Shown here piece by piece: positions 30,565 through 39,467 of a stretch of DNA of 64,000 bases; position 1 is the first letter of the stretch; each line of letters starts with the position of its first letter. Location: assembly GCF_003058195.1 (NCBI RefSeq), contig NZ_QBUH01000002.1:496001-560000 (forward strand), in the 5' to 3' direction. The notes under the pieces were generated by a model. The model saw only the letters and a list, made by a program, of their open reading frames with translations, was not told where the DNA came from and did not search any database. This stretch comes from Elizabethkingia sp. YR214 (GTDB lineage Bacteria; Bacteroidota; Bacteroidia; Flavobacteriales; Weeksellaceae). A program made the translations under genes and the position numbers.

Positions 30565-33015
30565 ATGAAAGTTTTAAAATTTGGAGGTACTTCAGTCGGA
30601 AGTACAGAAGCCGTAAAAAACCTCAGGCTTATTGTTGAAAGAGAAAAGGAAAATGATAAACCTTTGTTTGTCGTATGCTCAGCATTCTCAGGAATTACCA
30701 ACTCCTTACTGGAAGCAACTGAAGAAGCATTACACAATCAGGACTATCAAAGTATTCTGGACAGTATAGAGCAACGTCATTATGACATGATAAAAGAAAC
30801 ACTGCCTGTATCCGTTCAAAATCCTTTACTTATGCTCGTTAAAGGCAATTTTAATATTCTGGAAGATTTACTTTCCAGTGTTGCACATTTAGGAGAACTT
30901 TCCGACAGAACAAAAGCTAAAATTGTTTCATTGGGCGAACAGCTATCCTGTCCAATTATAGCTGCATATCTCAATACCTCCATGCCTGCAGAATTTAAAG
31001 ATGCAAGAGACTTAATCAATACCAATTCCAACTATCTGAAAGCTGAAGTTAATTTTGATGTAACCAATCGAAATATTCAGCAATGGGCACAAAATCTGGA
31101 AAACAAAGTATATGTTATCACTGGTTTTATAGCTACCGATAAAGATAAAGTAACAACTACCTTGGGAAGAGGGGGTTCAGATTATACCGCAGCTATTCTT
31201 GGTGCAGCACTCAATGTTCAGGAAGTACAAATATGGACAGATGTCAATGGTTTTATGACCGCCGATCCGAGACTGGTAAGGAATGCTTATTCTCTCGAAT
31301 ATTTAAGCTATCAGGAAGCTATGGAACTTTCATATTTTGGTGCTAAAGTAATCTATCCGCCTTCATTAGTTCCTGTAATCTCTAAAGAAATTCCAATATG
31401 GATTAAAAACACTTTCGAACCAGAACATCCGGGCACTATGATCCATGTAGAAAGGGAAGCTCAGGATAAGGCATTAATTACAGGAATATCATCTATCAAT
31501 AATGTGGCGCTAATTAATGTTGTAGGTACCATGATCCGACTAAAAGGTTTCAGCGCCAGATTATTTGGCACTTTATCCCGTCATGATATTAATATTATCC
31601 TGATTACACAGGCTAGTTCCGAACATAGTATTTCATTTGTGGTTGCATCAGAAGATGTTGCTAAAGCTCGATTGGCTATAGAAGAAGAATTCCATTCTGA
31701 AATTACTAATGAGAAACTGCAACATCCGGAAATAGACACCAACATTAGTATTGTGGCTATTGTCGGGGAACGTATGAAGAAAACAAAAGGTATTAGTGGC
31801 AAGTTATTCAGTACACTTGGGAAGAATAGCATCAATATTATAGCAATAGCACAAGGTTCTTCCGAACTTAATATATCTACAGTTATTTCTAAAGATGATC
31901 TTACAAAAGCGCTGAACGTTATTCACGATGCATTTTTACTCTCTCCGGTTAAAACTTACCACGTCTTTTGTGCAGGCACAGGGAACATTGGTCAGGAATT
32001 TCTGGGACAAATCTGTCAGGAAGCAGACAATCTGATTGAGAAGCATAAGATAGAAATTAAAGTATTAGGAATAGCCAATACCCGAAAAATGCTCTTAGCG
32101 AATGGAAGCCCTGTTAATATTGCAGGATGGAAAGACCAGCTTGAAGAAAAAGGACTGCAGGCTGATTTAAAAACTTTTATACAGGAAGTCAAGAAATACG
32201 AATTACCCAATACCGTATTTATAGATAATACTTCCAGCAAATTTGTAGTAGAAGAATACGAAAACCTTTTTAGGAATAATATCTCGGTAGTTACCTGTAA
32301 CAAGATCAGTAATTCCGAAAGCTATGCTCAGTATCTAAATCTGAAACATCTGGCCGCTAAAAATGGTGTCAGCTTTTTGTATGAAACCAATGTGGGAGCA
32401 GGATTACCTATTATAAAAACGCTCAATGATCTGGTGATAAGCGGAGATGAGGTTGTAAAAATAGAGGCTATACTTTCCGGAACTATATCTTATATCTTCA
32501 ATAATTATACAGGAGATCGGACTTTTGAAGAGGTTGTAAGAGAAGCTCAGGAGCTAGGTTATACAGAACCCGATCCAAGGGATGATCTGAATGGACTGGA
32601 CTTTTCAAGAAAAATGCTGATCCTGGCCAGAGAAAATGGATTGCCGTTGGAACTTTCCGATGTTAACATCAATAGTTTTCTTCCGAAGGCTTGTCTAAAA
32701 GCAAATTCTGTAGAAGACTTTTATAAAGAGCTTAAAAACAATGAACCTCATTTTGCATCATACAAAGAGCAAGCTGCTAAGGAGAATAAAAAACTAAGAT
32801 TAATTGGTATTTTGGAAAACAATGAAATAAAAGTTGAAGTGATGCTGGTAGATAATACACATCCGTTCTTCAATCTTTCTGGTAGTGACAATATCATATC
32901 ATTTACAACTGCCAGATACCAGAATACTCCTTTAGTTGTTAAAGGTCCGGGAGCTGGAGCTTCGGTTACAGCGGCGGGCGTTTTCGCAGATTTAGTAAGA
33001 GTTACCACATTATAA
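30565..33015 (+). CDS. thrA: Bifunctional aspartate kinase / homoserine dehydrogenase I
   Basis: ThrA catalyses the first and third steps of the aspartate pathway to threonine. The 816-aa protein has the kinase domain with KFGGTSVGS at residues 5-13 and TLGRGGSDYTAAILGAAL. Two ACT regulatory segments (about 310-460: NVALINVVGTM, ISIVAIVGERM) come next. The homoserine dehydrogenase domain (from about 469: VFCAGTGNIGQEF; catalytic region YTEPDPRDDLNGLDFSRKM) ends the protein. Length and order match E. coli ThrA. It is the first gene of thrABC, behind a Thr/Ile leader peptide and attenuator; the ACT domains suggest feedback inhibition by threonine. Confidence 0.97.
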   Translation: MKVLKFGGTSVGSTEAVKNLRLIVEREKENDKPLFVVCSAFSGITNSLLEATEEALHNQDYQSILDSIEQRHYDMIKETLPVSVQNPLLMLVKGNFNILEDLLSSVAHLGELSDRTKAKIVSLGEQLSCPIIAAYLNTSMPAEFKDARDLINTNSNYLKAEVNFDVTNRNIQQWAQNLENKVYVITGFIATDKDKVTTTLGRGGSDYTAAILGAALNVQEVQIWTDVNGFMTADPRLVRNAYSLEYLSYQEAMELSYFGAKVIYPPSLVPVISKEIPIWIKNTFEPEHPGTMIHVEREAQDKALITGISSINNVALINVVGTMIRLKGFSARLFGTLSRHDINIILITQASSEHSISFVVASEDVAKARLAIEEEFHSEITNEKLQHPEIDTNISIVAIVGERMKKTKGISGKLFSTLGKNSINIIAIAQGSSELNISTVISKDDLTKALNVIHDAFLLSPVKTYHVFCAGTGNIGQEFLGQICQEADNLIEKHKIEIKVLGIANTRKMLLANGSPVNIAGWKDQLEEKGLQADLKTFIQEVKKYELPNTVFIDNTSSKFVVEEYENLFRNNISVVTCNKISNSESYAQYLNLKHLAAKNGVSFLYETNVGAGLPIIKTLNDLVISGDEVVKIEAILSGTISYIFNNYTGDRTFEEVVREAQELGYTEPDPRDDLNGLDFSRKMLILARENGLPLELSDVNINSFLPKACLKANSVEDFYKELKNNEPHFASYKEQAAKENKKLRLIGILENNEIKVEVMLVDNTHPFFNLSGSDNIISFTTARYQNTPLVVKGPGAGASVTAAGVFADLVRVTTL

Positions 33016-33040
33016 CCATATAGATAAATAGACTATTCAA

Positions 33041-33967
33041 ATGAAAAAAATAAAATGTTATGCCCCAGCAACAGTAGCCAATGTAGTATGTGGTTACGAT
33101 GTACTAGGCTTTGCTATAGATAATCCGGGAGACGAAGTTGTTGTATCATTCAACAACAGTAATAAAACGGTAATTACAAAAATAGAAGGTGACCAGGGAA
33201 AGTTACCGCTTAATGCCGAAAAAAATGTGGTTGGACATGTCGTGAATCTGTTTTTAGAAAAGATAAACTCCAATCAGGGAGTTGATATAGAATTATACAA
33301 AAAAATGCCTCTGAATAGCGGTTTAGGCTCTAGTGCTGCCAGTAGCGTAGGAGCATTAGTAGCTGTAAACGAATTATTTGAAAATCCTTTATCCCGACAG
33401 GAACTACTGCCATTGGCTATGGAAGGAGAGCGGCTTGCTTCCGGAAATGCTCATGCAGATAATGTTGCTCCTTCTTTATTAGGAGGCTTAGTTCTTATTC
33501 GCAGCTACGATCCTCTGGATGTTGTAAAACTTCCTGCCGAAATGGATTTGCATGTTGTATCTGTACATCCGCATGTCGATGTACCAACAGGAGAAGCCAG
33601 AAAGATTATCCGTCAGCAGGTTCCATTGAAAAAAGCTGTGGAACAGTGGGGTAATGTAGCGGGTCTTGTGGCAGGCTTTTGTACAAATGACACTGATCTT
33701 ATAGGTCGCAGTATGAAAGATGTAATTATAGAGCCTATCCGCTCTATGCTGATTCCTTATTTTGCTGAAATGAAGCAGACGTCACTTGATCATAATGCAA
33801 TTGGATTTGGAATTTCAGGTTCAGGACCTTCTGTATTTGCTTTATGCAAAAATAAAGATGAAGCCGAAAAAATTGCTATCGAACTTCACAAGCTTCTCTC
33901 TGCCCAGAACATCAGTTGTGAATCTCTGGTTACTAAAATCAATAATGAAGGAGCAGTAATACTATAA
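33041..33967 (+). CDS. thrB: Homoserine kinase
   Basis: ThrB phosphorylates homoserine for threonine synthase. The 308-aa GHMP kinase has the phosphate loop MPLNSGLGSSAASSVGAL near residue 88, the N-terminal CYAPATVANVVCGYDVLGF and the C-terminal motif IGFGISGSGPSVFAL. The length is standard. It lies 25 bp after thrA and 18 bp before thrC in the attenuator-controlled operon. Confidence 0.97.
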   Translation: MKKIKCYAPATVANVVCGYDVLGFAIDNPGDEVVVSFNNSNKTVITKIEGDQGKLPLNAEKNVVGHVVNLFLEKINSNQGVDIELYKKMPLNSGLGSSAASSVGALVAVNELFENPLSRQELLPLAMEGERLASGNAHADNVAPSLLGGLVLIRSYDPLDVVKLPAEMDLHVVSVHPHVDVPTGEARKIIRQQVPLKKAVEQWGNVAGLVAGFCTNDTDLIGRSMKDVIIEPIRSMLIPYFAEMKQTSLDHNAIGFGISGSGPSVFALCKNKDEAEKIAIELHKLLSAQNISCESLVTKINNEGAVIL

Positions 33968-33985
33968 CCATCAAACCAAATAACA

Positions 33986-35275
33986 ATGAAATATTATTCC
34001 ACAAGAGGAAAACACAGTGTCAATATACAACAAGCCGTACTCAATGGCTTAGCAGATGATGGCGGGCTCTATATGCCGGCATATATCCCGCAATTACCTG
34101 CATCTTTTTTTGAAAACATCGAGAATAAATCTTTACCGGAAATTGGCTTTGAAGTAGCAAAGTTATTTTTAGAAGATTCTGTTCCCAATGGGATTTTAAA
34201 GGAAATGATCGATGAGGTTCTCAACTTTGAGATTCCGGTGGTGCCAATTCATAACAACATTTATAGTCTAGAGCTTTTTCATGGTCCTACATTGGCATTT
34301 AAAGATGTTGGAGCAAGATTTATGGCGCGATTAATGTCCTATTATGCAGATGGAAACTCTATGAAGGTAGTTGCGGCAACTTCCGGAGATACGGGTAGTG
34401 CTGTTGCAGCAGGATTCTACAATGTACCAGGAATTAATGTATATATTCTGTACCCTAAAGGTAAAGTAAGTCCTTTGCAGGAAAAGCAACTTACAACATG
34501 GGGAGGCAATATAAAAGCATTGGAAATTGAAGGAACTTTCGATGATTGCCAGGCACTTGCTAAACAACTTTTAGCAGATGAAGAGTTGCAGCAACATCAG
34601 GTAACTTCTGCCAATAGTATTAATATTGCAAGGCTTATCCCACAGAGCTTTTATTATTTCTGGGCTTATGCACAACTAAAAAAAGAGAATAAAAATATTG
34701 TCTTTAGTGTACCAAGCGGAAACTTCGGGAACCTTACCGCCGGATTACTGGCTTATAAAATGGGATTGCCTGTAGATCGTTTTATAGCCTCTACCAATAT
34801 CAACAATGTTGTGCCTCAGTATCTAGAGACTGGTATATATGAAACCAGACCATCACTTTCTACTGTCAGCAATGCTATGGATGTAGGAAATCCGAGCAAT
34901 TTTGAGAGAATGAAAGATTTATTTCAGGAAGACGTTTCTAAATTCAGAGAGATTATATCAGGCTATTATTTTACCGATGAAGAAACAAAAGCTACTGTTC
35001 AGAAAGTATATAAAGAATCCGGTTATCTTTTAGATCCGCATGGCGCTGTTGCCTATCTGGGATTATTACAATACCAAAAAGAACAACAGGAAGATTTTAA
35101 TGGTATTTTACTCGAAACTGCTCATCCTGCAAAATTTATAGAAACTGTGGAAGAAAGCATATTAGAAAGAATTGAGATTCCGGAAAAGCTTTCAACTTTT
35201 GGAAAAAAGGAAAAAGTAGCAACACTGTTCCCCGTAGATTTTCAGCAGGTAAAAGAATTTATAAAACAAAATTAA
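33986..35275 (+). CDS. thrC: Threonine synthase
   Basis: ThrC converts O-phosphohomoserine to threonine with PLP. The 429-aa protein has the N-terminal MKYYSTRGKHSVNIQQAVLNGLADDGGLY motif region and the PLP lysine in LAFKDVGARFMARLM (near residue 105). It also has the ATSGDTGSAVAAGF phosphate-binding motif, and PSGNFGNLTAGLLAYKMG later. It is the last gene of thrABC; a terminator-like hairpin lies 150 bp downstream. Confidence 0.97.
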   Translation: MKYYSTRGKHSVNIQQAVLNGLADDGGLYMPAYIPQLPASFFENIENKSLPEIGFEVAKLFLEDSVPNGILKEMIDEVLNFEIPVVPIHNNIYSLELFHGPTLAFKDVGARFMARLMSYYADGNSMKVVAATSGDTGSAVAAGFYNVPGINVYILYPKGKVSPLQEKQLTTWGGNIKALEIEGTFDDCQALAKQLLADEELQQHQVTSANSINIARLIPQSFYYFWAYAQLKKENKNIVFSVPSGNFGNLTAGLLAYKMGLPVDRFIASTNINNVVPQYLETGIYETRPSLSTVSNAMDVGNPSNFERMKDLFQEDVSKFREIISGYYFTDEETKATVQKVYKESGYLLDPHGAVAYLGLLQYQKEQQEDFNGILLETAHPAKFIETVEESILERIEIPEKLSTFGKKEKVATLFPVDFQQVKEFIKQN

Positions 35276-35538
35276 AATAAGGAGATTGCTATTTCCAAAG
35301 ACTCAAAGTCAAAATATTGGATTTTCTGTAGCATAACCATTCAGTAGTTTGATGATTATATTTGGTGTCTTTGGGTAAACTCTGATTTATTAAAAATAAA
35401 ATTTAAGTTTAATTTATCTGCCACGGAAAGCATTGTGCAATAGCGCAATGCTTTCTTTATACCAGACCATTTAATACAGCAGAAACACTATACCTTACAA
35501 ATAAGTATTTTTTGTATTTTAGTGGGATAAATTTAGCT
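35276..35538. other. Intergenic stretch between thrC and the membrane protein gene
   Basis: This stretch is AT-rich. It holds an isolated exact TAnnTTTG element (TATATTTG, 35357-35364) and the hairpin at 35426-35455. If that element is a promoter, the hairpin would end a short transcript of about 90 nt, or the promoter reads through to the ORF at 35539. No ORF of note is present. Confidence 0.4.
35426..35459 (+). terminator. Terminator-like hairpin downstream of thrC
   Basis: The stem GAAAGCATTG/CAATGCTTTC, extended by GC/GC around an AATA loop, is followed by the weak tract TTTAT. It is the only candidate to end thrABC. The T-tract is short, so efficiency may be modest. Confidence 0.6.
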
Positions 35539-35937
35539 ATGAAGAATGTGCCTTTAGTAAGTTGTTTATTAGTATTTGCAGGTAGTTTTCTTCCCTTAGT
35601 TCACATCCCTCTCGTAGGCAACTGGGGTTACTGGAAGTTGGATCACACCATGGCCATTATGGTATGGTCTGTATCATCTGTTGCACTTGCCAGTATAATA
35701 TTCAATAAAGTAAAGTTTACCCGCATTCTGGCTATAATTTTATTATGCCTCTTCACTATCACATTATTTGCTATAAAAGCCAAATCACTGAACTTTTTCA
35801 GCTTTATTCCTTTTAAAGGACTACAAAACACCATGGCAGGAATTGTAAAATTGTCATGGGGATGGCTTTTTGAATTCTCAGGAGCCTTTCTAATGCTTTT
35901 AGCGAAAAGCAACAAGATCGAAAATCAAAATTTATAA
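35539..35937 (+). CDS. Small integral membrane protein of unknown function
   Basis: This 132-aa protein has four hydrophobic segments (about residues 4-24, 38-56, 62-80 and 104-126) and little soluble sequence. I recognise no family motif. I use the ATG at 35539 (MKNVPLVSC); a TTG at 35512 would add nine residues. It is followed 20 bp later by a thiolase gene, so they may be co-transcribed, but no functional link is evident. Confidence 0.65.
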   Translation: MKNVPLVSCLLVFAGSFLPLVHIPLVGNWGYWKLDHTMAIMVWSVSSVALASIIFNKVKFTRILAIILLCLFTITLFAIKAKSLNFFSFIPFKGLQNTMAGIVKLSWGWLFEFSGAFLMLLAKSNKIENQNL

Positions 35938-35957
35938 ACCCTAAAAATAAAATAGTA

Positions 35958-37136
35958 ATGAAAGAAGTATTCATCGTATCTGCAGTAAGAACTCCTATGG
36001 GAAGTTTTATGGGAAGCCTTTCAGGTGTTCCTGCCACTCAGTTGGGAGCAGTAGCCATAAAAGGTGCTTTAGATAAAATAAATTTAAATCCTGCAGAAAT
36101 TCAGGATGTATACATGGGGAATGTATTACAGGCCGGAGAAGGACAAGCGCCTGCAAAACAGGCTGCATTAGGAGCAGGTCTTCCGAATACAACACCAACT
36201 ACAGCAGTAAACAAAGTTTGTGCATCCGGTATGAAAGCGGTTATGATGGCAGCTCAGTCTATCAAGGCTGGAGATGTTGAAGCTATCGTAGCAGGAGGTA
36301 TGGAAAATATGTCCCAGGTTCCACATTATATCGATGGAAGAAATGGCGTAAAGCTAGGAGACATCAAATTACAAGATGGTCTTCTGAAAGATGGTCTTAC
36401 CGATGTATACAGCAAACAACACATGGGAAACTGTGCTGAACTGTGTGCTAAAGAATACAATATTACCCGTGAAGAACAGGATGCATTTGCGATTCAGTCT
36501 TATGAGCGTTCCGCAAAAGCTTGGTCAGAAGGGAAATTCAAAGAAGAAGTTGTTCCTGTTAGTATTCCGCAAAGAAAAGGAGAACCTATAATCTTCGCTG
36601 AAGATGAAGAATATAAAAATGTAAAATTCGACAGAATTCCTACATTACCAACTGTATTCCAAAAAGAAAACGGTACTGTTACAGCAGCTAATGCTTCTAC
36701 GTTAAATGACGGAGCTTCAGCTTTAGTATTAATGTCTAAAGAGAAAATGGAAAGCCTAGGGCTAAAGCCACTGGCAAAAATAGTTTCTTATGCTGATGCT
36801 GCACAGGCTCCTGAATGGTTTACTACAGCACCGGCAAAAGCTTTACCAATAGCATTAAAGAAAGCTAACTTAACAGTTAATGATATAGATTTCTTCGAGT
36901 TTAACGAAGCGTTTTCTGTTGTTGGCCTGGCTAACAACAAAATATTAGGTCTGGACGCTGCTAAAGTTAATGTAAATGGTGGAGCAGTAGCATTAGGACA
37001 TCCACTAGGAAGTTCTGGTTCCAGAATTATTGTAACGCTTATCAATGTACTTAAACAAAACAATGCTAAGTATGGAGCTGCTGCTATTTGCAACGGTGGA
37101 GGCGGAGCATCTGCTATTGTTATAGAAAACATCTAA
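35958..37136 (+). CDS. Acetyl-CoA C-acetyltransferase (thiolase, AtoB-like)
   Basis: This enzyme condenses two acetyl-CoA to acetoacetyl-CoA or runs the reverse. The 392-aa protein has the nucleophilic Cys88 in NKVCASGMKAV, the motif NGGAVALGHPLGSSG and the C-terminal Cys in AICNGGGGASA, the pattern of type II (biosynthetic/degradative acetoacetyl-CoA) thiolases. It is distinct from the operon thiolase at 11648-12826 and has no TATGCATGCATA box, so it is probably outside that regulon. Confidence 0.95.
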   Translation: MKEVFIVSAVRTPMGSFMGSLSGVPATQLGAVAIKGALDKINLNPAEIQDVYMGNVLQAGEGQAPAKQAALGAGLPNTTPTTAVNKVCASGMKAVMMAAQSIKAGDVEAIVAGGMENMSQVPHYIDGRNGVKLGDIKLQDGLLKDGLTDVYSKQHMGNCAELCAKEYNITREEQDAFAIQSYERSAKAWSEGKFKEEVVPVSIPQRKGEPIIFAEDEEYKNVKFDRIPTLPTVFQKENGTVTAANASTLNDGASALVLMSKEKMESLGLKPLAKIVSYADAAQAPEWFTTAPAKALPIALKKANLTVNDIDFFEFNEAFSVVGLANNKILGLDAAKVNVNGGAVALGHPLGSSGSRIIVTLINVLKQNNAKYGAAAICNGGGGASAIVIENI

Positions 37137-37160
37137 AATTATCAAATTATAAACTATTCC

Positions 37161-38618
37161 ATGATAACAGAGAATACCAAAAACAACAAAAAGGTAATGA
37201 AGGCCTGGGCCTTCTATGATTGGGCAAATTCAGTATATTCATTAGTTATAACATCAACTATTTTTCCTATTTACTATGCTATTCTTACAACAGCATATGA
37301 GAAAAATGAATATGTTGCAGCAAGCCATAAATGGATAAAAGTTCCGGTAAGGAACACTATCAAACTTTTTGGCAACGAATATCATCCGGATGCTGTTTAT
37401 GGCTATTCTCTTACCATATCATTTCTGATCGTGGTATTGTTATCACCTATTTTGTCAGCATTAGCAGATACTATAGGGAATAAAAAATCTTTCCTGCAGT
37501 TCTTCTGTTATCTGGGAGCTACTTCCTGTATGGGGTTAGCATTGTTTACCAGTATGCATACTGTTTTTCTTGGATTATTATTTAGTATTACAGCCAGTGT
37601 TGGTTTCTGGGGAAGTTTGGTATTTTATAATTCATTCTTACCGGATATTGCAACACCTGACCAACAAGATGCGCTTTCCGCCAAAGGATATATCTATGGT
37701 TATATCGGTTCTGTAATCCTTGTTGTAATCTGTTTATTACTAATCATGGTAGTAGCACAGACACCAAAACAGGCCATGATACTTACACGAATCAGTTTCC
37801 TTCTAACCGGAGCATGGTGGTTTGGTTTCTCTCAGTATACTTTTAAGCATCTTCCGAAATTTGGGAAACTTACAGACAAATTACCAAAAGATATAGTATT
37901 ACTGAATATTAAAAATTTCTTCAAAACCCATAAGGATAACGGAGGTTATGCCCATGTAGTAAAGGAAAATATTCTTTTCTATAAGGAGATTACGAAAGAA
38001 AGCTTTAGAGAATTGTTCAGAGCAGGGAACAAGTTGTTCACAACACCCAACCTGAAATACTTTCTTATAAGTTTTTTCTTCTATAGTGTAGGAATGCAGA
38101 CAATCTTCTTAATGGCAACATTATTTGGTAAAAGTGAAATTAATCTTTCTCAGGAAAAATTAATCCTTACCCTTATTGTTATCCAAATTGAAGCAATTAT
38201 AGGAGCTATATTCTTCTCATGGTTGTCCAGAAAAATAGGAAACAAGAATGTAATCAGTATTGCTGTTATATTATGGATGGTGGCATGTTTATCTGCTTAT
38301 TACCTGAACAAAGAAAATCCCAATGTAGAATATCAGTTCTATGGTGTTGCCGGAATTGTCGGGCTTGTAATGGGAGGTTTACAGGCAATGTCCCGTTCTA
38401 CATTTAGTAAGCTATTGCCACAGGATAGTATGGAGAATACAACTTACTTCAGTTTTTATGATGTGTTGGAAAAAGTAGCGATCATTTTAGGTACTTTTAT
38501 ATTTGCAACGCTTATAGAAAAGTACAATAATATGAGATTTGCGGCTCTTTCTATGACAATCTTCTTTGGAATTGGGTTAATATTTATCCGTTTTCTGAAG
38601 CTAAAAACAAAGAAATAA
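37161..38618 (+). CDS. MFS transporter of the UMF1 family (Atg22-like)
   Basis: This 485-aa protein has about 12 TM segments. The N terminus is characteristic of the family (KAWAFYDWANSVYSLVITST), followed by LSPILSALADTIGNKKSFLQFF and the later GLQAMSRSTFSKLLPQ. UMF1 proteins resemble the yeast vacuolar amino-acid exporter Atg22; bacterial substrates are unknown. It lies 24 bp after the thiolase gene and is followed by a strong terminator. Confidence 0.9.
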   Translation: MITENTKNNKKVMKAWAFYDWANSVYSLVITSTIFPIYYAILTTAYEKNEYVAASHKWIKVPVRNTIKLFGNEYHPDAVYGYSLTISFLIVVLLSPILSALADTIGNKKSFLQFFCYLGATSCMGLALFTSMHTVFLGLLFSITASVGFWGSLVFYNSFLPDIATPDQQDALSAKGYIYGYIGSVILVVICLLLIMVVAQTPKQAMILTRISFLLTGAWWFGFSQYTFKHLPKFGKLTDKLPKDIVLLNIKNFFKTHKDNGGYAHVVKENILFYKEITKESFRELFRAGNKLFTTPNLKYFLISFFFYSVGMQTIFLMATLFGKSEINLSQEKLILTLIVIQIEAIIGAIFFSWLSRKIGNKNVISIAVILWMVACLSAYYLNKENPNVEYQFYGVAGIVGLVMGGLQAMSRSTFSKLLPQDSMENTTYFSFYDVLEKVAIILGTFIFATLIEKYNNMRFAALSMTIFFGIGLIFIRFLKLKTKK

Positions 38619-38645
38619 GAAAAATATAAACATAAAATAATAAGA

Positions 38646-38670
38646 GAGAGCCTTTAAAAGGCTCTTTTTT
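38646..38670 (+). terminator. Intrinsic terminator of the UMF1 transporter gene
   Basis: The stem GAGCCTTT/AAAGGCTC, whose innermost pairs probably open into the loop, is followed by six T residues. It lies 30 bp after the stop. Confidence 0.8.
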
Positions 38671-38687
38671 AATGCCTTATAAAAACG

Positions 38688-38710
38688 AAAAACCCTGGCC
38701 GAAGCCAGGG
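38688..38710 (-). terminator. Minus-strand terminator with a TTCG tetraloop, no minus-strand gene attached
   Basis: On the minus strand the stem CCCTGGC, the loop TTCG and GCCAGGG are followed by TTTTTCGTTTTT. This is an optimal intrinsic terminator. On the plus strand there is no T-tract. No minus-strand gene lies upstream in the 38711-38886 gap, so it may end an undescribed small RNA or antisense transcript. Confidence 0.65.
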
Positions 38711-38857
38711 TAAAAACTAATAACCATGAAAACTCAAATTAAACATGAGAATCGAGTACAAATTAACAAAATTTGTGCCAATAAAAAAATAATTTTCAAA
38801 AAAATTATTATTCTTTCCCTAACAGAATTTTATTGGCTAAAAAATAAATGATTTTTG

Positions 38858-38865
38858 TATTTTTG
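38858..38865 (+). promoter_or_regulatory. -7 promoter element TATTTTTG of ndk
   Basis: This exact TAnnTTTG match has a possible -33 TTG at 38833-38835 (22-nt spacer). The ndk ATG is 21 nt downstream. Confidence 0.6.
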
Positions 38866-38886
38866 CCTTGTAAAATTTAATACACA

Positions 38887-39306
38887 ATGTCAGGACAAAT
38901 TACCTTTACGATGATTAAGCCAGATGCAGTAGCAGACGGTCACATCGGAGCAATTTTAGGAAAAATTACAGAAGCAGGGTTTAAGATCAAAGCAATGAAG
39001 TTAACTCAACTTACTATTGCTGATGCTAAAAAATTCTATGAAGTACACGCAGAAAGACCTTTTTACGGAGAATTAGTAGACTTCATGTCTTCTGGACCTA
39101 TCGTTGCTGCTGTTCTTGAAAAAGAAAATGCTGTAGAAGACTTCAGAAAACTTATCGGTGCTACAAACCCTGCTGAAGCTGCTGAAGGAACAATCAGAAA
39201 AATGTTTGCAAGGTCAGTTGGTGAAAATGCAGTACACGGATCAGATTCTGATGAAAATGCTTTAATTGAAGCTTCTTTCCACTTTGCTGGAAGAGAAATT
39301 TTCTAA
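38887..39306 (+). CDS. ndk: Nucleoside-diphosphate kinase
   Basis: Ndk equilibrates nucleoside di- and triphosphates. The 139-aa protein has the N-terminal [15 protein letters not shown], the [21 protein letters not shown] block and the catalytic His in [17 protein letters not shown] (NxxHGSDS motif). The length is normal. It is monocistronic between its own promoter and a hairpin terminator. Confidence 0.97.
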   Translation: MSGQITFTMIKPDAVADGHIGAILGKITEAGFKIKAMKLTQLTIADAKKFYEVHAERPFYGELVDFMSSGPIVAAVLEKENAVEDFRKLIGATNPAEAAEGTIRKMFARSVGENAVHGSDSDENALIEASFHFAGREIF

Positions 39307-39331
39307 TTAATTTCTTTCAGAAAAAATAAAA

Positions 39332-39361
39332 TAACGATCTCATTATGAGGTCGTTTTTTTT
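39332..39361 (+). terminator. Intrinsic terminator of ndk
   Basis: The stem ACGATCTCAT/ATGAGGTCGT (one T-G pair) has a minimal loop and a long T-tract. It lies 25 bp after the ndk stop. Confidence 0.82.
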
Positions 39362-39413
39362 ATTTATTTAATTTTTTGTGATTTATTTTAGTACTATTTC
39401 AATATTCTGCACA

Positions 39414-39458
39414 ATAAAAAGCATTAAATAATGTTATATCTATATAAAAAGCATTAAA
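39414..39458 (+). repeat. Two identical 15-bp direct repeats, 30 bp apart, upstream of the PepSY-like gene
   Basis: ATAAAAAGCATTAAA occurs at 39414-39428 and again at 39444-39458, exactly 30 bp (about three helical turns) apart, just before the ATG at 39468. The spacing suggests binding of a dimeric activator to one face of the DNA. The second copy would lie in or beside the promoter. Confidence 0.5.
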
Positions 39459-39467
39459 ATTAGAATT

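Noticed and set aside
38726-38851. A 41-codon plus-strand ORF (ATG AAA ACT CAA ATT...) in the gap before ndk.
   Set aside because: The product is very rich in Lys, Ile and Asn, as expected from random AT-rich DNA, and has no recognisable features. Its end overlaps the ndk -33 region.
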